Of a DNA stretch of 34,438 nucleotides, positions 17,801 to 25,083 are shown piece by piece (within the stretch, counting starts at the first letter, position 1; the number at the start of each line of letters is the position of its first letter). Position numbers and translations under genes: made by a program. The stretch comes from Leptofilum sp050292445 (GTDB lineage: Bacteria; Chloroflexota; Anaerolineae; Promineifilales; Promineifilaceae), in assembly GCA_050292445.1 (NCBI GenBank), contig JBNKLQ010000026.1, positions 1 through 34,438 on the forward strand. Reading direction: 5' to 3'. Below the pieces are notes generated by a model, which had not been told where the DNA came from, did not search any database, and was given only the letters and a program-made list of their open reading frames with translations.

Positions 17801-18692
17801 TCACCATATGGTTGGTCGCCAGCAGGCTCAGAGCGGCCGCCACAATTAAAGACACTGCCAAAATTCCCAGAATGATATACACAGTCGTAAAGGCTAATCT
17901 TAAAGCAGCAGAAAATTCTTTTTCTGCCACCACGATAAGTCTTTGATCGCCCAACTGAATCGATCGGGTCTGGACGATTACCCGATTGCCATCTAAGCCA
18001 ACCGACCAATTTTGACTAGGTATTGTAATCGTTTGGCCCCGCAAAACGACAGAGGTGTTGCGATGAGCAACTATTGTCCCTGTATCGTCAATGATGTAGA
18101 TGTTTTCTCCCTCGCGTACCTCGATATTTTCGATCAGGTCCCAAATGGTATTGAATAAAACATCCGCAACGAGTACAAATTCTATATCACCAGTCCGAAG
18201 ATTTTCGATTGGTACGGCAATGATCATTTGGGGAATTTGGGCGTCTTTTAATACCGGTCCAAAATAAGTTTCTTTTTCTTGTACAGGCATCAGGAACTCT
18301 GGGGAGCTGGCGCGACTAGACAGGGTCGATTCAGGATTGATAGCCAAAAACGAGGAGTGGACAATTTCCTGCCCCTGATTGTCTAAAAGATAAAGGTCGC
18401 GTATGGCCGGCTGTTGAGCGCGCAATTCGTCGAATATTTCCAATTGCTCACCTGCCGATCGCTGCTCTAAATCGGTTGTGGCAATCATCACCTTCATCTG
18501 TGCTTCTATACTCAAAATATAAGCTTCAACTTCTATGGCGACTCTCCGAGCCAACTCATCTTGGAGGATTTGTGCCTGATCGTTTAAGGCTCTAAAGCTG
18601 ATCCACAAAATAATTGCCCCAGCAAATAAAAGTGGTAGCAGCGCCAGCAAAATATAAGTAGCCCGAAGGCGAGAGCTTATACGATTGAACAT
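14865..18692 (-). CDS. Transmembrane Cache-HAMP-GAF-AAA receptor ATPase
   Basis: 1275 residues. TM1 is at ~11-33. An extracytoplasmic double-Cache-like sensor covers ~35-262 (YLLDNQGQEIVHSS, YIIDDTGTIVAH). TM2 is at ~268-291. HAMP covers ~292-345. A coiled segment leads to a GAF domain at ~360-515 (FRSLLAVPIARANQVLGVLA) and a helical region at ~515-780. A CARDB/Ig-like beta domain follows at ~785-882. The AAA module covers ~890-1180, beginning NPYVVGTPLKAGSSLFFGR, with Walker A GQRRMGKTS (Lys939) and Walker B LILFDEFE (Asp1030). A winged-helix-like tail ends the protein. There is no kinase or GGDEF output of its own, so the signal probably goes to the AAA-kinase encoded by the overlapping next gene. 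The start lacks a clear Shine-Dalgarno sequence and lies 65 nt after the lipoprotein gene. Confidence 0.88.
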   Translation of the reverse strand: MFNRISSRLRATYILLALLPLLFAGAIILWISFRALNDQAQILQDELARRVAIEVEAYILSIEAQMKVMIATTDLEQRSAGEQLEIFDELRAQQPAIRDLYLLDNQGQEIVHSSFLAINPESTLSSRASSPEFLMPVQEKETYFGPVLKDAQIPQMIIAVPIENLRTGDIEFVLVADVLFNTIWDLIENIEVREGENIYIIDDTGTIVAHRNTSVVLRGQTITIPSQNWSVGLDGNRVIVQTRSIQLGDQRLIVVAEKEFSAALRLAFTTVYIILGILAVSLIVAAALSLLATNHMVRPIQQMASVAQKVQDGDLEPQARESGLVELDELARAFNNMTSQLREMLANLENLVADRTKALRSSAEVSRYLSTILDKDLLLTEVVRRLHREMKYELAEIYQANGNIADLVLIASSEQEEAETTVRQHDQPLSPIILKAAETSSSIHIPDTHNASEPLHVHSQSTKFRSLLAVPIARANQVLGVLAVYKLGQHEIGSSDVDLVQSIANQLAIALQNAQSFEQLVQEKLDEAKQREAAQSQLAAYRNSPLGRADALAETLLEHPGQSLVSLYKLAQEVDGDQDTANLLANLPRAISNRGSARGPKESFSPEAIVDLIFRLAEGFNFLHTSQDNPELISVGFRQILTGLKNEICLTWDERESLETTFELCHRLISANSVEQMTALALDDWTAVSNTTPTKALMDELQTLSPVLNSLAAYERVETAEDKITYLVAAVEQWQRIDRQARQKLQGIDRILLERIGEKGLNIVNGALSDLQLKAKITYELLTRHTWQNESVPLTLILRNVGRGAAFNVRISLVESSKYSLVGEGAVLERVGPKEETRVTLNVRPRLEQGIREFRARFLIVYTDPRGGEQVENFADIVRLLDKSEPFQYIQNPYVVGTPLKAGSSLFFGRDDLVVSIKENFSGEHQHNLVLVGQRRMGKTSLLKQLPFHFSDEYVVVYLDGQVMGLDPGSEAFFLNIATEIVFALEDKGIKIQMPEPDVFAQNPATTFEHKFLAQIMSLLGERHLLILFDEFEELENTVNRGFLDATIFGFLRHLMQHIPRLSFIFCGTHRLEELSADYWSVFFNITLYQHVGNLSLVDTLRLIQEPVAEYGMRYDDLVLDKIWRLTSGHPYFLQLLCHSLVNQHNRTKRNYVTISDVNNVLDGILASGEAHFIYLWSESSPSERMVLFALSRIMPLTGTASDIAIGDYLAERGMTLPRIQIRSALHQLALREILIVKDHEDLDNSTVYRWQLGLLGLWVEKYKSFGKVMDEAYA

Positions 18693-18757
18693 ATTGAGGG
18701 ATAATGGTTAATCTTCATCATATTTTTTTCTACCAACAAGAATGGAGGAAAGGATGT

Positions 18758-19801
18758 CTATTCTCGATAAATATTTCGTGCCTGTTCCAATACTTCGTCG
18801 GGAATTTCCAGGGCAATGATGTTGGCCGTGACCAGATTGATATCCAGGAAAAAATCGGTTGGTTCTACAGGTAGTTCGCTTACCGTGCTGTTGCCTCTAA
18901 GAAGTTGATCTGCCATGCCGGCTGCCTGATGCCCTACTTCTTCAAAATCCAGTCCAAATGAGAATAACGCCCCTTGTTCAACAGAAGCCGTTTCCACGCC
19001 AACGATGGGAATTCCCCTAGATAAAGTTGCCTCATAAAATATTGGAATTTCAGCGACAGTTATAATGTCCGGTAATATAAAAATAGCATCAATTTCTTCT
19101 GGTATTTCAGAGACGGCCGTAATAATCTCCGCTTGATCTTCTACCTGCCGCTCAATAATGGTCAAGCCCAATGCTTCAGCTGTTTCCTTCACTTCGGCCA
19201 GGGCACTTAAAGCACTGCTGTTGGGATTATAGGGAATGTAAACAACCTGGACCCCGGGAACAATGTTCACCATCCATTCCAATCGCTTGCGATCACTGCC
19301 CCCATTGGTAACACCTGTCAAATTACTGCCAGGCCCAACCAACCCACTTCCCTTTGGATCAGTAACTGGTGCAAATAGTACAGGAATGTTCGTACCTTCT
19401 GTGGCCGACTTGGTCGCAAGTGCCGAAACGGTACTGAATGCCAGGATAAGGTCTACTTCTGCATCTACCAGCTCTTCCGCAATTGATGGCAAATCCTCTG
19501 TACTGGCTGCCGGGCCATCATATATATATAGAATTTCAGAGCCTTCTTCATACCCAAAATCATTCATACTTTCTTGAAATCCATCTAAAACCTTGTCCAT
19601 AGCTGGAAGAAAATTGACGACGCCAACTCGAATTGGCTCCTCCTCCTGTTGGCATGCGGAAACGGTAAAAGGGCCTAGAATTATTAAGACCATAAAGGCA
19701 AAAACCCGTGCGGTTTTTGGAAGACGCCACCTATTCTTTGTTAATGTTCTATTTAGAGCGGTTGATGAAACTAACCCTGAGCTGTACGAAGAAGCGTTCA
19801 T
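18758..19801 (-). CDS. ABC_sub_bind-family binding lipoprotein without transporter
   Basis: 347 residues from the ATG at 19801, chosen because GGAGGAA lies 6 nt upstream and the ATG overlaps the previous stop; a TTG 30 nt earlier is less likely. The N-terminus is long and basic, then a hydrophobic core and lipobox TVSAC with Cys50, so a lipoprotein is expected. The mature part is the TrpX/ABC_sub_bind type (IRVGVVNFLPAMDKVLDGFQ, VLFAPVTDPKGSGLV, SNLTGVTNG). Relatives bind tryptophan, other amino acids or thiamine-like ligands with a permease. Here no permease or ATPase of an ABC importer is adjacent; the next gene encodes a Cache receptor. A sensory role is therefore likely. Confidence 0.88.
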   Translation of the reverse strand: MNASSYSSGLVSSTALNRTLTKNRWRLPKTARVFAFMVLIILGPFTVSACQQEEEPIRVGVVNFLPAMDKVLDGFQESMNDFGYEEGSEILYIYDGPAASTEDLPSIAEELVDAEVDLILAFSTVSALATKSATEGTNIPVLFAPVTDPKGSGLVGPGSNLTGVTNGGSDRKRLEWMVNIVPGVQVVYIPYNPNSSALSALAEVKETAEALGLTIIERQVEDQAEIITAVSEIPEEIDAIFILPDIITVAEIPIFYEATLSRGIPIVGVETASVEQGALFSFGLDFEEVGHQAAGMADQLLRGNSTVSELPVEPTDFFLDINLVTANIIALEIPDEVLEQARNIYRE

Positions 19802-22800
19802 ATTTGTTCCTCCACATCCCGACCATAACAAATGATGATTACTTGATTACTTAATATATTTGTGCGAAAAGCTTGTTGAGCCTGTTTATCCGTGATTTTT
19901 CTAGCTATTTTCTCTAATTGGAAATAGGCGCGCTTGAGCAACGGCACAGCCTGTTTATTGTCAAGCTGATTGAGGACTTTGTAGCAAACAGCGTAAATAT
20001 AAAATGGATCTTCGGCACCGTTTGGCATGCGTTCTTCTAGCTCGTCTAAAATAGGCCAAATAAGTTTTTGCGCGGAATCAAAATCATGGGTCTCATAAGC
20101 CAGTTCAAGCTCGACGGTCTGTGTAAAAAGGTTCCACGGTGATAAAGCAAGAGCTAACCAACAATCTTTTGCCGCCTCAATCTTCAATCGCGCAGCATCC
20201 CATTGATTACGTCTGATAACTGTTTTGGCCAAAAGCGTGTACAACCAGTTTTTGTGCCAAAGTAAATCGATTGACTCCAGACGCTGGATAGCTGTTTCAG
20301 CAAATCCTTGGGCGGAAAGAAATTGTTTTTTTTGATAATTTGCTGCACATAAGTAGCCAAGCGCCATTGCCTCACCCACTTGATCATCCAACACACGAAA
20401 ATCTTGTCGGGCTTTTTGCAAATATTGAATGCTATGCTGAAAATTACCTAGAGAGCCGTTAACTGCTCCAATCTGTTGTAATGTTTCGGCTTCTCCCTTG
20501 CGGGAGCCAACTTTTTGGAAGATAGATAATGCTTGCTCAGCGTATTGAAGCGCCTTTGAGTAATGTCCATTTTGATGCTCAACAATACTTAAGCTCTGTA
20601 ACGTTTTTGCTTCACCCAATGTGGATTTCGCCTGACTATGTAAGGTATGTGCTTTATCCAGATAGGAACGAGCAATCGTTAATTCACCTTGTAAAGATGA
20701 AACCAGGCCAAAGTTGCGAAAAATGGTGGCCTCAACGCCAATCGTTGTCAGTTCTTCAGCACATTCTAAAGCGCTGATAAAGACTTCTCTGGCACCTTCT
20801 ACTTTTCCTCGCATAAGGAGAATACGTCCTAGTATCTGATAAGCCATTAATTTGAGCTCTAAATTGCTGTAGTTATTTTGGATAACCTGGCTGGCTTGTT
20901 CCTCTGCTTTTACAAAGTCATTCAGGTTAAATAAATAGTTTGCTTTTCGAAGCAAATAGACGGATGCTAATTGTGGTTCCCTGGACTGCTCCACAATTTC
21001 CTGTAGCATCTGTAAATCCCTTGCCTGCTCCTCTCGATTGCCCAATAAATCATTGAGCCGTTCACTCGCCAGAAGTAAATCAGCTTTGGTCATCAAATTG
21101 TTTTGGGGCAATAAATCTAGGGCCTTTGTAAAATAGAAAATTGCAGCCTCATTGGCATATTGTGAAACGGCCGTTTCAGCGGCAGCTTGGTAATAATGAA
21201 CTGCTTTGGATAGGAGACCTGCTTTTTCATAATGATAGCCAAGAGAGGCTCCGATACTTTTATCCGCCTCAGCATAAACCGTTTCTAATGCCTCGGCGAT
21301 TTCCCCATGTAAAAGCTTGGCTTCGGCCGGATGGATTTGTTGGTATAAATATTGTTGAAAAAGAGTCTGTGAAAATCTGAATTGAAGCAAAGGTGAATCT
21401 TTCAGCTGAACGGTTTCAACTTGATGAATAATCTGCGGCGATTGGGTTGAAGCGGGTTCGAGAATTTTTAGTAATGAGCGATTATCGTAGCCCATCACTT
21501 GAGCCGTTGCTTGAATTGTAAATGTTTCCCCTTCAACAGAGGCAACAGCTAACATTTGCTGTACTTCCTCGGAAAGTTTGTTAAGCCTATTGCCAATAAC
21601 TGCTTCAATACGTGTCGGTAGCTTCTGCCAGACAATCTCTCGTTTGTCGCCCCAATAACCTTTTCTGTCCTGAAAGAGTGTCCCTTCCATTTTTAGGGCT
21701 TCAAGTAATTCAGTAGCAAACAAAGGATGACCATTTGTCTGTTGTAAAAATGCATTGCGAAATTGCTCGGAATAGAGGTTCAGGTCTCTATCAAGGAGGG
21801 TGTTGACAAAATCTTTATTTTCATCTTCTCCAGGCGCTCCAAGATCGATCGCCCTGTTGCCGCTTCTTCGCTGAATCTCTAATATGGTTTGATTGTGAAT
21901 GGTTTTTAAATAGGATATCTCTTCTTCTCGATAGGCGCCGACGAGAAAAACCTTATGTCCCTCCAGCCGTTGGGATAAATGAAAGAATAAACTGATAGAT
22001 GACTCATCAGCCCAATGAAGATCGTCAAGAATAAGCAGCAAGGGATGATGCCTGGATAATTCTGTGAGCGTCAATGCCAGTTGTTGAAAAAGAATTGCCT
22101 GGGATTGAGAATGCCCGAGTTCTTGCCAACTATCTTTTTGCTCCTGGTGCGAAAACCAGTTTGTTAATAGATCTGGTCCAAAAGTCTTAATTGTTGCGAA
22201 CGTTTGGGGGTAGGCCTCCCACAAGCGGCGAGCCTGGGAAAGCGGCAGGAGCTGATTGTTTACGGCCGTTTCCAAATCAGCCAGTAGCATTGCAAGGATA
22301 TCAATAAAAGGTTGGTAGGGAACCCCTACTTGATTAAGTGAGGTGCCCCGCCCGTAGGCTATCAAAAGTTCGGGATGATTTTTCGTTGCGTTTTGGATGA
22401 ATGCCTGGATGAGAGCAGTCTTACCGCTGCCAGCATTGCCCTTAATGAAGCATATTTGTCCCTTGCCGAATACCGCTTTGTCAAGGAGATGATTTAATCG
22501 TTGCCGCTGCGACCGCCTGGCTACAAACGAGTTGTCGACCGATTCTATCCCTCCCGGGTGTAAATAGGCAGGCGGGTGGCGCTGCCTTTGAGAAATCGAT
22601 AGCGACTGCTTCTGCTCTGATTTTGCTACTAGTTGTGCGGCAAAACGCCGTATTTCTTGCCCAGGCTCCAGGTTAAGGTCACTCTTTAAGGCACGTTGGT
22701 AAATTTCATATAAACTTAGAGCCTGTTCCACATTGCCTACTTTCTCATAGGCTTGCATAAGCGGCATCAGCCACTCTTCACGCAGATTATCTAGTTCAAG

Positions 22801-23289
22801 TAGACGATGTGCGACTTTTATTACAGCTTCCCAATTGCTAACTTGCAAATTGGAATTCAATTGTTTGATCAGAAAAGATTCGTATTGCTGCCTGTAAGCT
22901 TCGCGGCGAAAGAGGAGCCAATTCATAAAACCGGCCGCACTATTAAGATGTAGGCCTGATAGCAACTCCCCGCGATAGGCTTCAATTACGCCTGTTTCCA
23001 ATACATTGACATCAAGTTCATACGCTGCATCGAAGTCAAAAGAAACAGATTGCCGATCGATGATCAGGTATTCTGAGCCTATCACTTGTTTTAGCTTGTT
23101 GAGGGTCCAACGGAATTGTGCCTGGGGGTTTTGGGTGTCTTCATGGAAGAACTGCGCCAGTTTTAAGCGCATACGTGGTTGGCGGACCAGCAGGAGATAG
23201 GCAAGCAAAGCCAGCGGGCGGCCGGTTAAAGAAACCTCTTGTCCGTCAAGCGATATGCTGGTGGCTCCCAACAGTTTCACTTGTAGCAT
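19798..23289 (-). CDS. SARP-like regulator: winged helix-BTAD-ATPase-TPR
   Basis: 1163 residues from ATG 23289, where MLQVKLLGATSISLDG is the usual beginning of such proteins; the frame is open to a TTG at 23451 without better ribosome-binding support. The N-terminus (~1-93) is a winged helix, followed by a bacterial transcriptional activation domain at ~94-222. The AAA_16-type ATPase has Walker A GNAGSGKT (284-291) and Walker B LLILDDLHWADE (Asp422/423). The C-terminal ~500 residues are TPR repeats. There is no C-terminal LuxR helix-turn-helix. Such proteins are ATP-dependent transcription activators. As the first gene of the operon it probably controls the operon itself or nearby genes. Confidence 0.88.
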   Translation of the reverse strand: MLQVKLLGATSISLDGQEVSLTGRPLALLAYLLLVRQPRMRLKLAQFFHEDTQNPQAQFRWTLNKLKQVIGSEYLIIDRQSVSFDFDAAYELDVNVLETGVIEAYRGELLSGLHLNSAAGFMNWLLFRREAYRQQYESFLIKQLNSNLQVSNWEAVIKVAHRLLELDNLREEWLMPLMQAYEKVGNVEQALSLYEIYQRALKSDLNLEPGQEIRRFAAQLVAKSEQKQSLSISQRQRHPPAYLHPGGIESVDNSFVARRSQRQRLNHLLDKAVFGKGQICFIKGNAGSGKTALIQAFIQNATKNHPELLIAYGRGTSLNQVGVPYQPFIDILAMLLADLETAVNNQLLPLSQARRLWEAYPQTFATIKTFGPDLLTNWFSHQEQKDSWQELGHSQSQAILFQQLALTLTELSRHHPLLLILDDLHWADESSISLFFHLSQRLEGHKVFLVGAYREEEISYLKTIHNQTILEIQRRSGNRAIDLGAPGEDENKDFVNTLLDRDLNLYSEQFRNAFLQQTNGHPLFATELLEALKMEGTLFQDRKGYWGDKREIVWQKLPTRIEAVIGNRLNKLSEEVQQMLAVASVEGETFTIQATAQVMGYDNRSLLKILEPASTQSPQIIHQVETVQLKDSPLLQFRFSQTLFQQYLYQQIHPAEAKLLHGEIAEALETVYAEADKSIGASLGYHYEKAGLLSKAVHYYQAAAETAVSQYANEAAIFYFTKALDLLPQNNLMTKADLLLASERLNDLLGNREEQARDLQMLQEIVEQSREPQLASVYLLRKANYLFNLNDFVKAEEQASQVIQNNYSNLELKLMAYQILGRILLMRGKVEGAREVFISALECAEELTTIGVEATIFRNFGLVSSLQGELTIARSYLDKAHTLHSQAKSTLGEAKTLQSLSIVEHQNGHYSKALQYAEQALSIFQKVGSRKGEAETLQQIGAVNGSLGNFQHSIQYLQKARQDFRVLDDQVGEAMALGYLCAANYQKKQFLSAQGFAETAIQRLESIDLLWHKNWLYTLLAKTVIRRNQWDAARLKIEAAKDCWLALALSPWNLFTQTVELELAYETHDFDSAQKLIWPILDELEERMPNGAEDPFYIYAVCYKVLNQLDNKQAVPLLKRAYFQLEKIARKITDKQAQQAFRTNILSNQVIIICYGRDVEEQI

Positions 23290-23479
23290 TTGAATACCTA
23301 TTAGGTTACTGGACACTGGTACGGATAATAGATTATAAGCGATTTGCAACAAACTCCCAACAATCTTTTCATTTGATTCCCTGATCAAACGGTAGGGCAA
23401 ACGGTAGGGTTTATCCTGAAGATTGTCGGCTCTGGATTTTGGAAGGGACAATAAATCTCATCTTTTTCAGAATCTTCTG

Positions 23480-23519
23480 TTGACAGCGTGATAAAGTTTC
23501 TCTCTAACTGGTAAGGAGG
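23480..23519 (+). promoter_or_regulatory. Sigma70-like promoter plus Shine-Dalgarno sequence, no gene
   Basis: A perfect TTGACA at 23480-23485, a 17-nt spacer, and TCTAAC at 23503-23508 as a weaker -10. AAGGAGG at 23513-23519 is an excellent Shine-Dalgarno sequence but is followed at once by the terminator stem rather than a start codon. Either a very short RNA is made or this is the scar of a lost gene. Confidence 0.5.
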
Positions 23520-23564
23520 AAATAAGGGCTAACTCATTCATCAAACGAGTTAGCCCTTATTTTT
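23520..23564 (+). terminator. Rho-independent terminator
   Basis: A perfect 16-bp stem (23520-23535 with 23547-23562), an 11-nt loop and TTTTT at the + strand exit. It is one of the strongest terminators in the window, yet no + strand gene lies upstream within 10 kb. It would stop transcripts from the promoter at 23480 after roughly 50 nt. Confidence 0.85.
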
Positions 23565-23789
23565 GGAGGATCAATGTGACTCTCCCATAATTGAGAGGAC
23601 ACAGTCGCTTGTCTCAGAGCTAGTATTGGGTGATAGTCACAAACACGATTTAGACTTTGAAGTAGAAAAAGGGGGCCAATATGGCTATTCGTCACTGAGA
23701 AACGGCCGTTTTCCACATCTATCTCTGCATATCCTTAAAAAATCAACTAACAACATTGAAGTAAATGTCAAATACAATACCCTCGCCAA
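23565..23789. other. Spacer between terminator and transposase remnant
   Basis: 225 bp without a convincing gene. A TTG-initiated frame of 86 codons (23563-23823) runs through it but shows no family resemblance and overlaps the transposase end. GGAGGATCA at 23565 is followed by ATG-TGA, a start directly followed by a stop. One ACGGCCGT copy lies at 23702. A 6-bp hairpin (23780-23785 with 23793-23798) overlaps the transposase stop and could end its transcript. Confidence 0.5.
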
Positions 23790-24858
23790 TTACGAGGGGG
23801 TAAGGTCGGGAAACGGATCATGAATCCGCCCCAAACAAGAAACTTTGTCAAAAATCTGCGCCAATAATATTGGCTCTGGCTTTTGCGGAAGCCATTTTAT
23901 TGTTTCGGCCACAAATATGTGGCCCCGATAGTACGCTTTCAAATCGAGCACATTCACAGTTGAATCCTCTTGGCGAAAATCGCGCAGCAGTAGATGAGCG
24001 ACATTGACCGTGAACAAAGAAAGGTTGGCGGCATTGGCCACGGCTGTTTCCTTGGTGTTCATGAAATCTTCCAGACCCCAGTATTTCTTGGCATCACGGA
24101 AGTTGAACTCTATCTGGAAACGCAGGCTGTAGAAATCAATCATCTGCTCATAACCAAGCGTCAAATCACTGCTGAAGAGAATGACATGTGCGCGGGTGCC
24201 TGTTTTTAGATTGGACTTGCAGATGATGACCACGTTAAGCGTTTGGGCGAACTCGCGATGTAGCATTTCTGCCTGGTAAATGTCGGTACGAATGCTTTTC
24301 TTGATGGTTGATCCCCGTCGATATTTCTCTGGAATCTGGTTGGTGTCCAGCTTGTCTCGATTCTTGCTCCCTTTGGGCCGACCCTGTTTACGACGCTTCT
24401 TTGCTTTAGCCTTCGTCTTCTTTCTTTGCCGGGCTGCTTTAGCGGCCTCTTTTTCTGTCTCAGACCGCACCACTTGCTCAACCATGACTGGATAGGAACG
24501 TCGTTGAGTCACATCGAACAACGACAAGGCGAAAAAAGCGAGTCTGGGAACAACCCGACCGTACAAGGAAGCGAAAAAGTGGTCCTGTCCATGTGTCTTC
24601 TTGCCCGCTTTGGTTACGATAGATTCATCACCAACCAGAGGTATTGGGCACCGGGCCACAGCAAATGTTGCCGGAAGAAAAGCCAAAACGTGTTGCCCAC
24701 GGCTGCACCGTATGAAAGAAGCGTTGCACGGTACGATAGCTACCGCCTTTCTCTGTCCAACGGGAGATGCCCCGCATCGTTATCCGTCCCGTCATGGCCA
24801 GCAACGCCGGATTAATGCGGCTCATTTGCCGTAAGGTGGTTTTTTTCAATTCAAACAT
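23790..24858 (-). pseudogene. IS4-family transposase, decayed
   Basis: The N-terminal piece (start ATG 24858: SRINPALLAMTGRITMRGI, WTEKGGSYRTVQRFF) and the C-terminal piece (from about 24686) are parts of one protein. Reading across the junction, two single-base losses restore it: one in the A-run at 24685-24688, one near 24637-24641. The C-terminal part keeps the first Asp (VGDESIVTKAGKKTHG) and an exact IS4 YREK signature (YSLRFQIEFNFRDAK). Compared with relatives as I remember them, the stretch between GRPKGSKN and DKLDTNQIPE lacks about 90 residues that should hold the second catalytic Asp. The element should be inactive. I could not identify terminal inverted repeats or a target duplication. 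Confidence 0.85.
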
Positions 24859-24884
24859 TGTAAAAGTGCTAAAATATCTATCAT

Positions 24885-24949
24885 GAGCGATTTGTGTTGT
24901 GCGATTTCTCTTCGTGGTGGTTGAAAAATCGTATCTTACACAATCGCTC
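24885..24949. repeat. Long imperfect inverted repeat
   Basis: GAGCGATT-T-GTGT (24885-24897) pairs with ACACAATCGCTC (24938-24949), a 12-bp stem with one bulged T. Inner GCGATT/AATCG(T) pairs extend it. A second small hairpin, CTTCGC/GCGAAG, follows at 24953-24972. It lies just upstream of the transposase start and downstream of the hydrolase gene, so it may be an end structure of the IS or a decayed terminator. No good T-run follows on either strand. Confidence 0.5.
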
Positions 24950-25083
24950 TTTCTTCGCTATTTTTGGCGAAGGTATTGCTTGATTATTTCATTGAATTTG
25001 ACCCAAAACGAATAGATGCGATTTATCCATCATTTCGCAGAGTACCACCGCGCATTTGAGAATGCTCACTCCGCGTTTATTGT

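Noticed and set aside
17833..17840. GCGGCCGC (NotI-like) site in the receptor gene
   Set aside because: One of several CGGCCG cores with other flanks, each seen about once; no excess, so not part of the iterated octamer.
18693..18757. 14-codon frame (MMKINHYPSICSIV) before the receptor gene as leader peptide
   Set aside because: No Shine-Dalgarno sequence and no attenuator structure behind it.
23285..23310. Short dyad ACCTATTAGGT just before the SARP-like ATG
   Set aside because: Five-base arms only; too short to separate from chance without comparison to relatives.
23563..23823. 86-codon + strand frame after the terminator
   Set aside because: TTG start, no family resemblance, runs into the transposase end on the other strand; at most a remnant.
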